Positions 53,452-62,803 of a stretch of 64,000 nt of DNA are shown piece by piece. The translations under genes were made by a program, and so were the position numbers. The notes under the pieces are model-generated. The model searched no databases, had not been told where the DNA came from, and saw only the letters and a program-made list of their open reading frames with translations. This DNA is from JL08 sp963765555 (GTDB taxonomy: Bacteria > Pseudomonadota > Alphaproteobacteria > Rhodobacterales > Rhodobacteraceae), in contig CAVXWX010000012.1 of the NCBI GenBank assembly GCA_963765555.1, positions 62,001 through 126,000 on the forward strand, written 5' to 3'. Numbering within the stretch: position 1 is the stretch's first letter; each line of letters opens with the position of its first letter.

Positions 53452-55328
53452 AGGGCGCGCTTTGCCCGATCCACCTGACGGACCTTGGCCAAGACCAAAG
53501 CCAACGCAGCAGGTGTCATTCCATCAATCCGGGCCGCCTGCGCAAGATTTGCCGGGCGCGCTGTCATAAGTTTGGCTTTAAGCTCATTCGACAAGCCACT
53601 TATGTTTTCAAAGCTCATGTCTGGCGGAAGCTTTTGATTTTCATCGCGTTTCAACGCTTCGACATCTCTTTCCTGCCTGACGATATAGTGGGCGTACAAC
53701 GCATCCCGCTCTAATTGTACCTTTGTCGGCGTATCCAAAGCTGACAGTTCAGGGATCAGGACCTCCAGGTCCCTACAGCTCACATCGGGGAAAGCCAAAA
53801 TGTCAAAGCCGGTTCTTCTCGTGCCGTCTTCCTTAACGGAAAGGCCGGCCGTGTTTGCTTCTTTCGGCGTGAAGGTGCGCGCGGAAAGGATGTCCCTTCC
53901 CCGCTCAAGATCTTCCATCTTTGCCTTAAACGAGGCATGCCGTTTTTCCGAAACACACCCAAGCGCCTGCGCTACCGGCGTCAGCCTTTGATCAGCGTTG
54001 TCGGCACGAAGGGACAAACGAAATTCGGCGCGCGATGTGAACATGCGGTAGGGCTCTGAAACGCCGCGACTGGTCAGGTCATCAATCATGACCCCGATAT
54101 AACTGTCAGAACGGCTAAATATCGCCGGCTCCCGCCCTGTGACTTCCAGCGCGGCATTAAGGCCCGCGACAAGTCCCTGTGCTGCGGCCTCTTCATATCC
54201 TGTTGTTCCATTGATCTGCCCGGCAAGGTAAAGACCACCCACATCCTTAAGACTCAGGCGCGGCGTCAGGGCGCGCGGATCGACGTAATCGTATTCGATC
54301 GCATAGCCCGGTTGCATGATGACGGCCTGCTCCAGCCCAAAGATCGAGCGAACATACGCTTCCTGAACGTCTTGCGGCAGAGAGGTTGAGATTCCATTCG
54401 GGTAGACGGTCGGATCATCAACGCCTTCGGGTTCAAGGAAAATCTGGTGAGACGCCTTATCCGCAAAGCGGACAATCTTGTCCTCGATGGATGGGCAATA
54501 TCTTGGGCCGATACCATCAATATGCCCGCCATACATCGCAGATCGATCAAGGTTTTCCCTAATAATCTCATGTGTTTGCGCGTTTGTATGCGTGATGCCG
54601 CAGGAAACTTGCGGCGCCTGCGGCCTGTCAGACAGGAACGAAAACATCGTTGGTTCATCATCGCCGGGCTGGGATTCCAGCGCATCCCACCGGATCGTGC
54701 GCCCATCCAATCGCGGCGGCGTACCTGTCTTTAGCCGGCCCATGGGAAGCTCGAAGGAATCTATCCTCTCGGCAAGCTTGACGGACGGCTTGTCGCCCAT
54801 TCGCCCGCCGGGACGGGACACATCGCCGATGTGAATAACGCCCCGCAGAAACGTTCCGGTCGTCAAAATGACAGCGCTACACGAAACCTGACTGCCGTCT
54901 TCAAGTACAACACCACAAACCCGGTTGCCCTGCATCACAAAATCAACGACCTCACCGATCAGGATGGTCAGGTTTTCGCGGCCTTCGGTCTCCTGCAACA
55001 TCGCGGTGCGGTAGATTTTGCGGTCTGCTTGCGCGCGGGGCCCTTGCACAGCGGGGCCCTTACGCCGGTTCAGAAGACGAAACTGGATGCCCGCCCGATC
55101 CGCAACACGGCCCATAACACCATCCATGGCATCAATTTCGCGAACAAGATGGCCCTTCCCAAGCCCGCCAATCGCAGGATTGCATGACATTACGCCAATG
55201 CCATCTCGGGTCAGCGTTACAAGAGCAGTCTTAACCCCCATCCGGGCAGCCGCATGGGCGGCCTCGGCCCCCGCGTGCCCACCGCCAATCACAATTACAT
55301 CGAAATCCGAATGTTTCACGTGAAACAT
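53448..55328 (-). CDS. mnmG: tRNA uridine-5-carboxymethylaminomethyl synthesis enzyme MnmG (GidA)
   Basis: 626 residues from ATG 55328. With MnmE it modifies the wobble uridine of certain tRNAs. FAD site IGGGHAGAEAAHAAARMG near residue 12; CNPAIGGLGKGHLVREIDAM and GLYLAGQINGTTGYEEAAAQG are diagnostic. The first codons fall in a parS site and encode MFHVKH. GAGGGG directly abuts this ATG, so the GTG at 55319, nine bases further on, may be the true start; the in-frame ATG at 55367 lies inside mnmE. Confidence 0.96.
   Translation of the reverse strand: MFHVKHSDFDVIVIGGGHAGAEAAHAAARMGVKTALVTLTRDGIGVMSCNPAIGGLGKGHLVREIDAMDGVMGRVADRAGIQFRLLNRRKGPAVQGPRAQADRKIYRTAMLQETEGRENLTILIGEVVDFVMQGNRVCGVVLEDGSQVSCSAVILTTGTFLRGVIHIGDVSRPGGRMGDKPSVKLAERIDSFELPMGRLKTGTPPRLDGRTIRWDALESQPGDDEPTMFSFLSDRPQAPQVSCGITHTNAQTHEIIRENLDRSAMYGGHIDGIGPRYCPSIEDKIVRFADKASHQIFLEPEGVDDPTVYPNGISTSLPQDVQEAYVRSIFGLEQAVIMQPGYAIEYDYVDPRALTPRLSLKDVGGLYLAGQINGTTGYEEAAAQGLVAGLNAALEVTGREPAIFSRSDSYIGVMIDDLTSRGVSEPYRMFTSRAEFRLSLRADNADQRLTPVAQALGCVSEKRHASFKAKMEDLERGRDILSARTFTPKEANTAGLSVKEDGTRRTGFDILAFPDVSCRDLEVLIPELSALDTPTKVQLERDALYAHYIVRQERDVEALKRDENQKLPPDMSFENISGLSNELKAKLMTARPANLAQAARIDGMTPAALALVLAKVRQVDRAKRAL
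55312..55327. promoter_or_regulatory. parS site 2, at the mnmG start
   Basis: A second exact copy of the 16-base palindrome TGTTTCACGTGAAACA, 1.9 kb from the first and 3.2 kb from the presumed origin. It covers the start region of mnmG. Confidence 0.95.
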
Positions 55329-55332
55329 CCCC

Positions 55333-56623
55333 TCATTTTCCAAGACAGAAGCTGGCAAAGATTTCATCCAGCAGATTTTCTACATCGACATGCCCAACAA
55401 GAGATTCAAGGGCTCGAATCGCCGAGCGCAGTTCTTCTGCGGCAATATCATACTGATCGCTGCCCTGTCCCAGAACTTCTTGAGCTTTGGCCAACCCTGC
55501 ACTTGCTCTCTCCATCGCGACCCGATGCCGTTCACGGGTTGCGACGCCAGCCTGCGCCGTTCTGGTTGACAAGGATTGACGTCAGGCGCGCAACCAGATC
55601 CGTAATACCTTCTCCGGTTTTTCCTGAAACCGCGTCTTTCTTGTTGGCCAGCGTATCCGCTTTGGGCCGCAGCACAATATCTTCGGGTTTGATTTCGATG
55701 CCAAGGGAGTCTGTGTCTTCAGTTAAAAACACCCTGATATCCGCCAGATCGGCACGCTGCACCGCCCGCGAAATACCAATACCTTCTACAAAATCATCCG
55801 TTTCCCGCAAGCCTGCCGTATCCAGCAGTGTCACAGGAAGCCCGGCCAACTCCATCCGAACTTCGATAACATCCCGCGTGGTGCCCGCGTATTCCGAAGT
55901 GATCGCAGCATCCCGCCCCGCCAATGCATTTAACAAGGTCGACTTACCAACATTAGGCGCCCCGACAATCGCAACCTCAAATCCGGATCGAATACGCTCG
56001 TTGATCTCGACCCCGACAATTTCCTTTTCCATGTCGGCACGCACAGACATCAACAGCGCGTTCACTTCTGGCGTCACATCGGTGGGAACGTCTTCATCCG
56101 CAAAGTCTATTGTAGCTTCCAGCAGCGCGGCCGCGCGTATCAGTTTCTGGCGCCAGTCTTGGGCCAGTCGGCCAAGCTCACCTGACAGGACACGCTGTGC
56201 CTGCCGCCTTTGTGCTTCTGAATCTGCATCAATCAAATCCGCCAGGCCTTCGACCTGCGCCAGATCAAGCCGCCCATTTTCCAAAGCGCGCCGGGTAAAT
56301 TCACCCGGTTCGGCCATTCGCAACCCCGATTGTTGTGACAGCACGCGCAACACGGCAGATGTTACTGCAATACTGCCGTGCAACTGAAGCTCTACAACAT
56401 CTTCCCCGGTAAAGCTGGCTGGTCCCTGAAAGCTCAATACCAGCGCGGTGTCGATCAAATTCCCTTCGCTGTCGCGCACATCCCGCAATGCTGTGTGCCT
56501 TGGTTCAGGCAGGGAACCGCACAAAGCAATACCGGCTTGATGGGCCAGTGGGCCAGATATCCGAACAACAGCCACACCCGCCTTACCCGACGCTGTTGCC
56601 AGAGCAAATACTGTATCCATCAA
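55333..56623 (-). pseudogene. mnmE: tRNA modification GTPase MnmE, broken by a frameshift near its end
   Basis: The main frame (363 residues from 56623) carries the N-terminal folate-type domain (TVFALATASGKAGVAVVRISG), the G domain with GAPNVGKSTLLNAL, DTAGLRET and TEDTDS, but stops after NGAGWRRNP. The rest, STRTAQAGVATRERH to LLDEIFASFCLGK, is in the next frame and ends in the conserved C-(I/L)-GK tail. One extra base near 55571-55573 explains this. Joined, the protein has a normal length of about 430. mnmG follows directly. Confidence 0.9.
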
Positions 56624-56649
56624 TCTAACACATTGTTATTAAACAATTT

Positions 56650-57951
56650 TTACGTGTTCATCGAATCAAAGAACTCGGAGTTTGATTTCGTCTGTTTCAG
56701 TTTCGACAACAGGAATTCGATCGCGTCTGTCGTGCCCATAGGGTTCAGAATACGACGCAAGACAAAGGTTTTCTGCAGATCGACCTTGTCGACAAGCAGT
56801 TCTTCCTTGCGGGTGCCCGATTTCAGAATGTCGATTGCCGGGAATACACGTTTGTCCGCAATCTTGCGATCCAGAACAATCTCGGAGTTACCGGTGCCTT
56901 TGAACTCTTCAAAGATAACCTCGTCCATACGCGACCCTGTATCAATCAGAGCTGTTGCAATGATAGTAAGGGAACCACCCTCTTCGATGTTACGCGCCGC
57001 GCCGAAAAACCGTTTCGGGCGTTGCAGGGCATTGGCATCTACACCACCGGTCAGAACCTTGCCAGATGACGGAACAACCGTGTTGAATGCACGGCCAAGA
57101 CGGGTGATTGAATCCAGCAGGATGACCACGTCGCGTTTATGTTCGACCAGACGTTTTGCCTTTTCGATCACCATTTCAGAGACCGCAACATGTCGTGTCG
57201 CCGGTTCATCAAATGTCGAAGACACCACCTCGCCCTTCACAGAGCGTTGCATGTCCGTCACCTCTTCCGGCCGTTCATCGATCAACAGAACGATCAGATA
57301 GCATTCCGGATGGTTCTTTTCGATCGAGTTTGCAATGTTCTGCAAGATCACTGTCTTACCGGTCCGCGGCGGCGCAACAATCAAAGACCGCTGGCCTTTA
57401 CCAATCGGCGCGACCAGATCGATAATCCGCGCAGTGCGATCCTTGATGGTCGGATCTTCGATTTCCATCGTCAGACGTTCATCCGGGTACAGCGGCGTCA
57501 GGTTGTCAAACGCGATCTTGTGGCGCGCTTTTTCGGGATCTTCAAAATTGATCCGCGTCACGTTGGTCAGCGCAAAATAACGTTCGTTGTCACCTGGTGC
57601 GCTCATCACGCCTTCGATGGTATCGCCGGTACGCAAAGAATGCTGGCGGATCATGTCGGGCGACACATAGATATCATCCGGACCCGGCAGATAGTTGGCT
57701 TCGGGCGAGCGCAGGAAACCAAACCCGTCCTGCAAGACCTCGAGCACGCCATCGCCGGATATTTCCCATCCCTCATCCGCACGTTCACGCAGGATCTGGA
57801 ACATCATATCGCCTTTGCGCATCGTCGAAGCGTTTTCGATCTCAAGCTCTTCCGCCATCGAAAGAAGGTCTTTCGGCGTTTTCGCCTTCAGATCGGCAAG
57901 GTTCAGTGTTTCGGGTGCTTCACCGGAAACGGGATCAACAACTTCTGTCAT
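56650..57951 (-). CDS. rho: Transcription termination factor Rho
   Basis: 433 residues. Rho is a hexameric RNA helicase that ends untranslated transcripts. The N-terminal RNA-binding domain contains GDGVLEVLQDGFGFLRS and YVSPDMIRQ; the ATPase has Walker A APPRTGKT and LIDERPEEVTDMQRSV. Full length. It lies between hemJ and mnmE, the usual place beside the origin in Rhodobacterales. Confidence 0.98.
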   Translation of the reverse strand: MTEVVDPVSGEAPETLNLADLKAKTPKDLLSMAEELEIENASTMRKGDMMFQILRERADEGWEISGDGVLEVLQDGFGFLRSPEANYLPGPDDIYVSPDMIRQHSLRTGDTIEGVMSAPGDNERYFALTNVTRINFEDPEKARHKIAFDNLTPLYPDERLTMEIEDPTIKDRTARIIDLVAPIGKGQRSLIVAPPRTGKTVILQNIANSIEKNHPECYLIVLLIDERPEEVTDMQRSVKGEVVSSTFDEPATRHVAVSEMVIEKAKRLVEHKRDVVILLDSITRLGRAFNTVVPSSGKVLTGGVDANALQRPKRFFGAARNIEEGGSLTIIATALIDTGSRMDEVIFEEFKGTGNSEIVLDRKIADKRVFPAIDILKSGTRKEELLVDKVDLQKTFVLRRILNPMGTTDAIEFLLSKLKQTKSNSEFFDSMNT

Positions 57952-58075
57952 GTGGAACAGTCCTTAAGTCGCACAACTTTCGTGAGCGCAAAGATTAGTA
58001 TTCGGAAAGTACCGGTGCCCGGACGGGCTGGATTGACTGCTGTGTAATGTGGGCAGCCGGTTCTGTCAATTCGGG

Positions 58076-58525
58076 CTAGAATTTCACAACGACAGACAGG
58101 ACAATCACAATCAACAACACGGTCGGGACTTCGTTCATGATCCTGTAGGTCCGGCCTGTAACAGTGTTCCTGCCCGCCACAAAATCCTTGCGCCTTAAGG
58201 CAAGCCAGTGATGAAACCACGTCATGGCCAGCACCGCGATTGCTTTGGTCCAAGGCCAGACCGAACTCCAATCAACAATACCGGGGGTAAACACCAAACA
58301 CAGACCAGCGATCCAGACCGCAAACATCGACGGATTCATAATCAGCCTGAGCAGTTTGTATTCCATCATTTCGAATACCGGAGAAAGCCCCTCTACTTTT
58401 TCGGCCTGCTCAACGTGATGCACAAACAATCTTGGGAGATAGAACAAACCTGCCATCCATGCGATCACCGCTATGATATGCAATGACTTCATCCATGGAT
58501 AAAGGTTGGCCAGTAAATCGGTCAT
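58076..58525 (-). CDS. hemJ: Protoporphyrinogen oxidase HemJ
   Basis: 149 residues from ATG 58525, the usual HemJ size. It oxidises protoporphyrinogen IX to protoporphyrin IX, just before ferrochelatase (20860). Four membrane helices are visible; the conserved histidine near residue 16 (MKSLHIIAVIAWMAGLFYLP) and KLLRLIMNPSM are HemJ landmarks, and EVPTVLLIVIVLSVVVKF ends the protein. Previously annotated as UPF0093. It borders the presumed origin and reads towards rho. Confidence 0.92.
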   Translation of the reverse strand: MTDLLANLYPWMKSLHIIAVIAWMAGLFYLPRLFVHHVEQAEKVEGLSPVFEMMEYKLLRLIMNPSMFAVWIAGLCLVFTPGIVDWSSVWPWTKAIAVLAMTWFHHWLALRRKDFVAGRNTVTGRTYRIMNEVPTVLLIVIVLSVVVKF

Positions 58526-58942
58526 GTTCCGTCCTGCTCTAAGCTCTGGCTTACTTAATAATAAATAAAGAAAAGAAAAAGGATGATGATGAAGTAGGGA
58601 TCGCAAATCCTGTGGATCATTGTTTTGCCCCATGTTTTATCCTCAACGGGATAACTTTTCCGGCAGTTTTAGCGGCTGGGCAAAATTCAAATATAATTAT
58701 ATAAAAACAATGATTTAACAGTAATACCATGGCACAAAACCTGTGGATGGTTTTGGTATAAACAATGTAAACCAAAGCTCACGCACAGAGATAGGTTTGT
58801 CCTTGTTCCATGCTTAACAAACCATGAAGAGCACCCTGAAAATCGGCTGTTTGTCCGATCTATTGTCCGCGATACGAATTTCCGGCAAACAGGCAGACAG
58901 CAAAACAAAGGCATCCAGTCAGATGCGAACAGGGTTATCCAC
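58526..58942. other. Presumed chromosomal replication origin (oriC)
   Basis: The only gene-free stretch over 300 bases. It contains TGTGGATCA (58611-58619) and TTATCCTCA (58637-58645), each one mismatch from the DnaA box; TGTGGATGG (58742-58750), two mismatches; and a perfect TTATCCACA at its right end. AT-rich tracts at 58551-58580 and 58681-58720 could be the unwinding element. Genes on the left (hemJ, rho, mnmE, mnmG, rsmG, parAB) are mostly on the minus strand and those on the right (maf, aroE, coaE, dnaQ) on the plus strand. In other alphaproteobacteria the origin lies near hem genes and maf. No protein-coding gene is seen here. Confidence 0.7.
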
Positions 58943-58943
58943 A
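58935..58943 (+). promoter_or_regulatory. Perfect DnaA box
   Basis: TTATCCACA, identical to the consensus DnaA-binding site. Its last base is the first base of the maf start codon. Confidence 0.8.
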
Positions 58944-59542
58944 TGAAGTCCACGCTGGTGCTGGCATCAGGGTCCGAAATCAGGGCGCAACTGCTGAAAA
59001 ACGCGGGGGTTGCGTTTGTCAAAAACGAGGCGCGTGTTGATGAAGATATGGTGCGGCAAGCACTTGAAGCCGAAAAAGCAAGCCCCAGAGATATCGCTGA
59101 CACATTGGCGGAACTGAAAGCGCGCAAGGTCAGCGAGAAATTTCCCGATGCGTTGGTTCTTGGATGTGATCAGGTTTTGGATTTTCAGGGAAACATATTG
59201 GCTAAACCTGACAGCCCAGATACCGCGCGGACCCAGCTGAAAATGATGCGAGGGCACCGGCATATGCTTTTGTCCGCGGCCGTAATCTATGAAAACGGGC
59301 GCCCGATCTGGCGACATGTCGGGCAGGTTCGTATGTTAATGCGTCAAAGCAGTGATGCATATATCGACGCCTATGTTGACCGGAACTGGGAAAGCATTCG
59401 TCATGCGGTGGGCTGTTACAAGCTGGAAGAAGAAGGCGTACGTCTTTTCACTAGAATAGATGGCGATTACTTTAATGTTCTTGGCCTGCCCTTGCTGGAG
59501 CTGCTGGCTTTTTTGATGTTACGAGGGGAACTCGAGCAATGA
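58943..59542 (+). CDS. maf: Maf-family nucleotide pyrophosphatase
   Basis: 199 residues. Maf proteins hydrolyse nucleotide triphosphates, some of them modified; the exact specificity here is unknown. LASGSEIRAQLLKNAGV at the start, LGCDQVLDF near 74 and MRGHRHMLLSA near 102 are diagnostic. It stands at the right edge of the presumed origin and overlaps aroE as ATGA, so maf-aroE-coaE-dnaQ form one coupled operon. Confidence 0.94.
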   Translation: MKSTLVLASGSEIRAQLLKNAGVAFVKNEARVDEDMVRQALEAEKASPRDIADTLAELKARKVSEKFPDALVLGCDQVLDFQGNILAKPDSPDTARTQLKMMRGHRHMLLSAAVIYENGRPIWRHVGQVRMLMRQSSDAYIDAYVDRNWESIRHAVGCYKLEEEGVRLFTRIDGDYFNVLGLPLLELLAFLMLRGELEQ

Positions 59543-60372
59543 CACATCCACGAATTCCGCTGGCTGGCGTTATCGGCAGCCCGATCGCACATTCAAGATC
59601 ACCAGCGTTACACCGGTTCTGGCTGCGGAAATACGGCATCCCCGGTTATTACATTCCCATTGATGTGGCGACCGACAACCTGGCCGAGGTCATCAGAACC
59701 TTGCCTAAAATGGGATTTGTAGGTGTGAACGTTACAATTCCACACAAGGAATCGGTGATGAAAATTGCCGATCTGGTCACGGACAGGGCAACACTGATTG
59801 GCGCTGCGAACACTCTGATATTCAGAAAAGACGGAAAAATCCACGCAGACAACACCGACGGCTTTGGATTTATCGAAAACCTGAAACAGGGGGCTCCGTC
59901 ATGGAACCCGAAATCGGGGCCGGCGGTTGTTCTGGGTGCTGGCGGGGCTGCACGTGCCGTTGTCGCGTCACTTGCAGATAGCGGTGTGTCGGAAATTATG
60001 CTGACCAACCGTACCCGTGTGCGCGCCGAAAAACTGCGGGATGATTTTGGCAAACGCGTCACTGTCGTTGATTGGGTTCAGGCCGGAAATCTTATGGAAG
60101 ATGCGGCGATTGTTATTAACACAACCTCCCTCGGGATGATCGGAAAACCGGAATTGCGCGTACCACTGGACGGATTGAGAAAAGGTACTGTGGTAACGGA
60201 TCTGGTTTACACACCTTTGAAAACCAATCTGCTGTCCGAAGCCGAAGCCGCTGGATGTGTGACCGTCGATGGCCTTGGAATGCTGCTGTATCAGGCGGTT
60301 CCCGCGTTTGAACGCTGGTTTGGCAGACGGCCCGACGTTGATAGCGAAACCAGATCGGCCGTTTTGAAATGA
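59539..60372 (+). CDS. aroE: Shikimate dehydrogenase
   Basis: 277 residues. AroE reduces 3-dehydroshikimate with NADPH in aromatic amino acid synthesis. VIGSPIAHSRSPALHRFWL binds shikimate; NVTIPHKESVM contains the catalytic lysine; NTDGFGFIENL and the NADP loop GAGGAARAVVASL follow. Both ends overlap neighbours by four bases. Confidence 0.96.
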   Translation: MTHPRIPLAGVIGSPIAHSRSPALHRFWLRKYGIPGYYIPIDVATDNLAEVIRTLPKMGFVGVNVTIPHKESVMKIADLVTDRATLIGAANTLIFRKDGKIHADNTDGFGFIENLKQGAPSWNPKSGPAVVLGAGGAARAVVASLADSGVSEIMLTNRTRVRAEKLRDDFGKRVTVVDWVQAGNLMEDAAIVINTTSLGMIGKPELRVPLDGLRKGTVVTDLVYTPLKTNLLSEAEAAGCVTVDGLGMLLYQAVPAFERWFGRRPDVDSETRSAVLK

Positions 60373-60962
60373 CGTTCCGGCTGGGTTTGACCGGATCGAT
60401 CGGAACAGGCAAATCCACAACAGCAAAGCTGTTCCAGAAAGCAGGTTGTGCCGTTTGGGATGCCGATGCGGCAGTGCATCGGCTTTACGAGGTGGGTGGA
60501 GCAGCCGTTGATCCGATCAGGGTGACGTTTCCAGATGCCATTGAAGACGGGGCGGTTTCACGGGCTGCATTGAAGCGGATTATTGAAAAAGACCCAAGCG
60601 CGTTGCAAAAAATCGAGCAGATCGTGCACCCCCTTGTTGCGCAGGACCGCGCGGATTTTCTTGCACAGTCAGACGCTGACGTAACGGTGTTCGACATTCC
60701 GCTGTTGTTTGAAAACGGGACCGATGCCCAAATGGACGCGGTTGTTGTTGTTTCGATCGACGCTGACAAACAACGTGAAAGGGTGATGCAGCGCGGTACC
60801 ATGACGAAAGCCCAGTTCGAACATATTCTATCCAAACAAATGCCGGACGCCGAAAAACGCGCCCGCGCCGACTATGTCATTATAACGGACACGGTTGAAC
60901 ATGCGGCTTCGCAGGTACAAGATATTCTGAAAGACATTCGAGGAAATTGGGCTGATGCGTGA
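60369..60962 (+). CDS. coaE: Dephospho-CoA kinase
   Basis: 197 residues. CoaE phosphorylates dephospho-CoA in the last step of coenzyme A synthesis. Walker A is GSIGTGKST (9-17); WDADAAVHRLYEVGG and FDIPLLFENG are family features. Starts on the aroE stop (ATGA) and overlaps dnaQ by eight bases. Confidence 0.96.
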   Translation: MTFRLGLTGSIGTGKSTTAKLFQKAGCAVWDADAAVHRLYEVGGAAVDPIRVTFPDAIEDGAVSRAALKRIIEKDPSALQKIEQIVHPLVAQDRADFLAQSDADVTVFDIPLLFENGTDAQMDAVVVVSIDADKQRERVMQRGTMTKAQFEHILSKQMPDAEKRARADYVIITDTVEHAASQVQDILKDIRGNWADA

Positions 60963-61644
60963 AATCGTGCTGGATACGGAAACCACAGGTTTTGATCCTG
61001 AAAGCGGGGATCGTATCGTCGAGATCGGGGCGGTCGAATTATACAATCACGTCGCAACCGGCGCGACGTATCACCAATATATCAATCCTGAACGTGCAAT
61101 GCCGAATGAAGCATTTGAAGTACACGGTCTGGGCGATGACTTTTTACGCGACAAGCCGGTTTTCGCACATATCGCGCAGGATTTTCTTGATTTTATCGGG
61201 GATGCCCATTTGGTCATTCACAACGCAGCATTTGATATGAAATTTTTGAATGCAGAACTTAAGTGGGTAAAAAAACAGGCTCTGCCATGGGAAAGGGCCA
61301 TTGATACGCTTGCAATTGCCCGCAAGAAATTCCCCGGCTCACCCGCCTCTCTTGATGCGTTGTGCCGTCGGTTTGGCATCGATAATGCGTCACGCACACT
61401 GCACGGGGCGCTTCTTGATTCTGAAATACTGGCCGAGGTTTATCTTGAACTCGTCGGGGGGCGGCAACCTGATTTTGGCCTCAGCGCCGGATCTTCGCAG
61501 ACTGAAGCTGATGCTTTGGATCAGGTCTGGCGACCAACGGCGCGCCCTGGGCAACTGCCCCCAAGACTGACAGCAGAAGAACGCGCCGCCCACGCAGAGT
61601 TTATCAAAACGCTGGGCGACGCTTGTTTGTGGTCGAAAGCTTAG
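60955..61644 (+). CDS. dnaQ: DNA polymerase III epsilon subunit (3'-5' proofreading exonuclease)
   Basis: 229 residues. DnaQ proofreads DNA replication. The DEDD exonuclease site is complete: D7 and E9 in LDTETTGFD, the NAAFDMKFLNAEL aspartate, and HGALLDSEILAEVY. The C-terminal part with GQLPPRL and a short tail binds the polymerase. Convergent with secB, overlapping by four bases. Confidence 0.96.
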   Translation: MREIVLDTETTGFDPESGDRIVEIGAVELYNHVATGATYHQYINPERAMPNEAFEVHGLGDDFLRDKPVFAHIAQDFLDFIGDAHLVIHNAAFDMKFLNAELKWVKKQALPWERAIDTLAIARKKFPGSPASLDALCRRFGIDNASRTLHGALLDSEILAEVYLELVGGRQPDFGLSAGSSQTEADALDQVWRPTARPGQLPPRLTAEERAAHAEFIKTLGDACLWSKA

Positions 61645-62147
61645 GCGTCCGCTTTGGGCGCAGCTTCTGCTGCCTGACGGCGCGCGATTTCACTGCGATA
61701 TAGTTGCAGAAAATCGATGTTTTCGAGATTCAGGGGCGGGAAACCACCATCACGTGTAACATCGCTGACAACACGACGCAGGAACGGGAAAATCATCCGT
61801 GGGCATTCGATCAGAAGATACGGATGCATTTGATCTTCGGGAACACCTTCGACGTGGAAAATGCCAACATAATCAATCTCCAGCAGGAACAGCTCTGCGC
61901 CGCTTTCTTTGGCTTTTGAAGTGACATTCAATTTTATTGAAACCTCAAACTGGTGATCGACACCACGCTTTTTAGCATCAAGGTTCACCTGTACCTGAAT
62001 GTCCGGCTGCACATCGCCGCTCACACCCTTTTGGGCCATGATGTTTTCAAACGACAGATCGCGAATGAACTGGCCCAGAATACGCATTTGTACCTGCGGT
62101 GGTTGTGCTTGTTCGTCTTTTCCTGCGGTTGCGCCATTCTCGGCCAT
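61641..62147 (-). CDS. secB: Export chaperone SecB
   Basis: 168 residues. SecB keeps preproteins unfolded and hands them to SecA (3745). QFIRDLSFENIMAQKG near 28, YVGIFHVEGVPEDQMHPYLLIECPRMIFPF near 90 (in two parts) and GGFPPLNLENIDFLQLY are diagnostic. AGGAG precedes the ATG. Confidence 0.96.
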   Translation of the reverse strand: MAENGATAGKDEQAQPPQVQMRILGQFIRDLSFENIMAQKGVSGDVQPDIQVQVNLDAKKRGVDHQFEVSIKLNVTSKAKESGAELFLLEIDYVGIFHVEGVPEDQMHPYLLIECPRMIFPFLRRVVSDVTRDGGFPPLNLENIDFLQLYRSEIARRQAAEAAPKADA

Positions 62148-62202
62148 AATAATCTCCTGATATACTGGTTTGCCCGCGCTTTATCAGCTTGATCGGGCAG
62201 TC

Positions 62203-62697
62203 TCAATCCTTGGGTATGCGTGAATTCTTCCAGGTGTCGGCTTCGTCTGACGGGGTTTTTACCTCTTCAAATTCACCGTCGATGACATCGCCGCCATTTG
62301 CATGGTCGCGTGGTCTGTGCTGCGGTCCGCCGCCCATTTCAAAGTTTTGTACTGTAATGCGTGATCTGAGAAACCGGTAAATTGCAGATCGCACCGGCGG
62401 AACCAGCAATGCAAACCCCACAGCATCCGTAAAAAACCCCGGAGTCAGCAGCAAAGCCCCGGAAAACAGGATCATTGCGCCATGTGCCAAAGGTTCCGTT
62501 GGGTCTTGCAGTTGTGAAAATGAAGACCGCAATTGCCCCATCGCCAATATTCCCTGCGCACGCACAAGCCATGCCCCCAAAACAGCGGTAAAAACGACGA
62601 TCGCCAGCGTCCAGCCAAGGCCAATGGCACCGCCGATCTGAATAAACAGAGCGATCTCGACCAGCGGGATGGCTAAAAAGGCTAGTAACAACCACAT
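62203..62697 (-). CDS. fxsA: FxsA-family membrane protein
   Basis: 164 residues. Four hydrophobic helices in the first 100 residues include LIPLVEIALFIQIGGAIGLG-like and LLTPGFFTDAVGFALL sequences typical of FxsA, whose E. coli member reduces exclusion of phage T7 when overproduced; its normal function is unknown. The hydrophilic tail is specific to this group. Downstream of nothing on its strand but secB, 55 bases away. Confidence 0.9.
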   Translation of the reverse strand: MWLLLAFLAIPLVEIALFIQIGGAIGLGWTLAIVVFTAVLGAWLVRAQGILAMGQLRSSFSQLQDPTEPLAHGAMILFSGALLLTPGFFTDAVGFALLVPPVRSAIYRFLRSRITVQNFEMGGGPQHRPRDHANGGDVIDGEFEEVKTPSDEADTWKNSRIPKD

Positions 62698-62803
62698 GAT
62701 CGGCGTCCTTTCGACTTGGGCATAGTGGACTTGCCCCTATCGCTCACCTACATAAGAGCGACAGTTGTATGATACCATGCCTTTTGCGCAAAATGAGGTT
62801 CCT

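Noticed and set aside
58687..59127. 146-residue open frame on the minus strand in the origin region
   Set aside because: Overlaps the real maf gene and AT-rich DNA; low-complexity Ser/Arg composition, no ribosome site.
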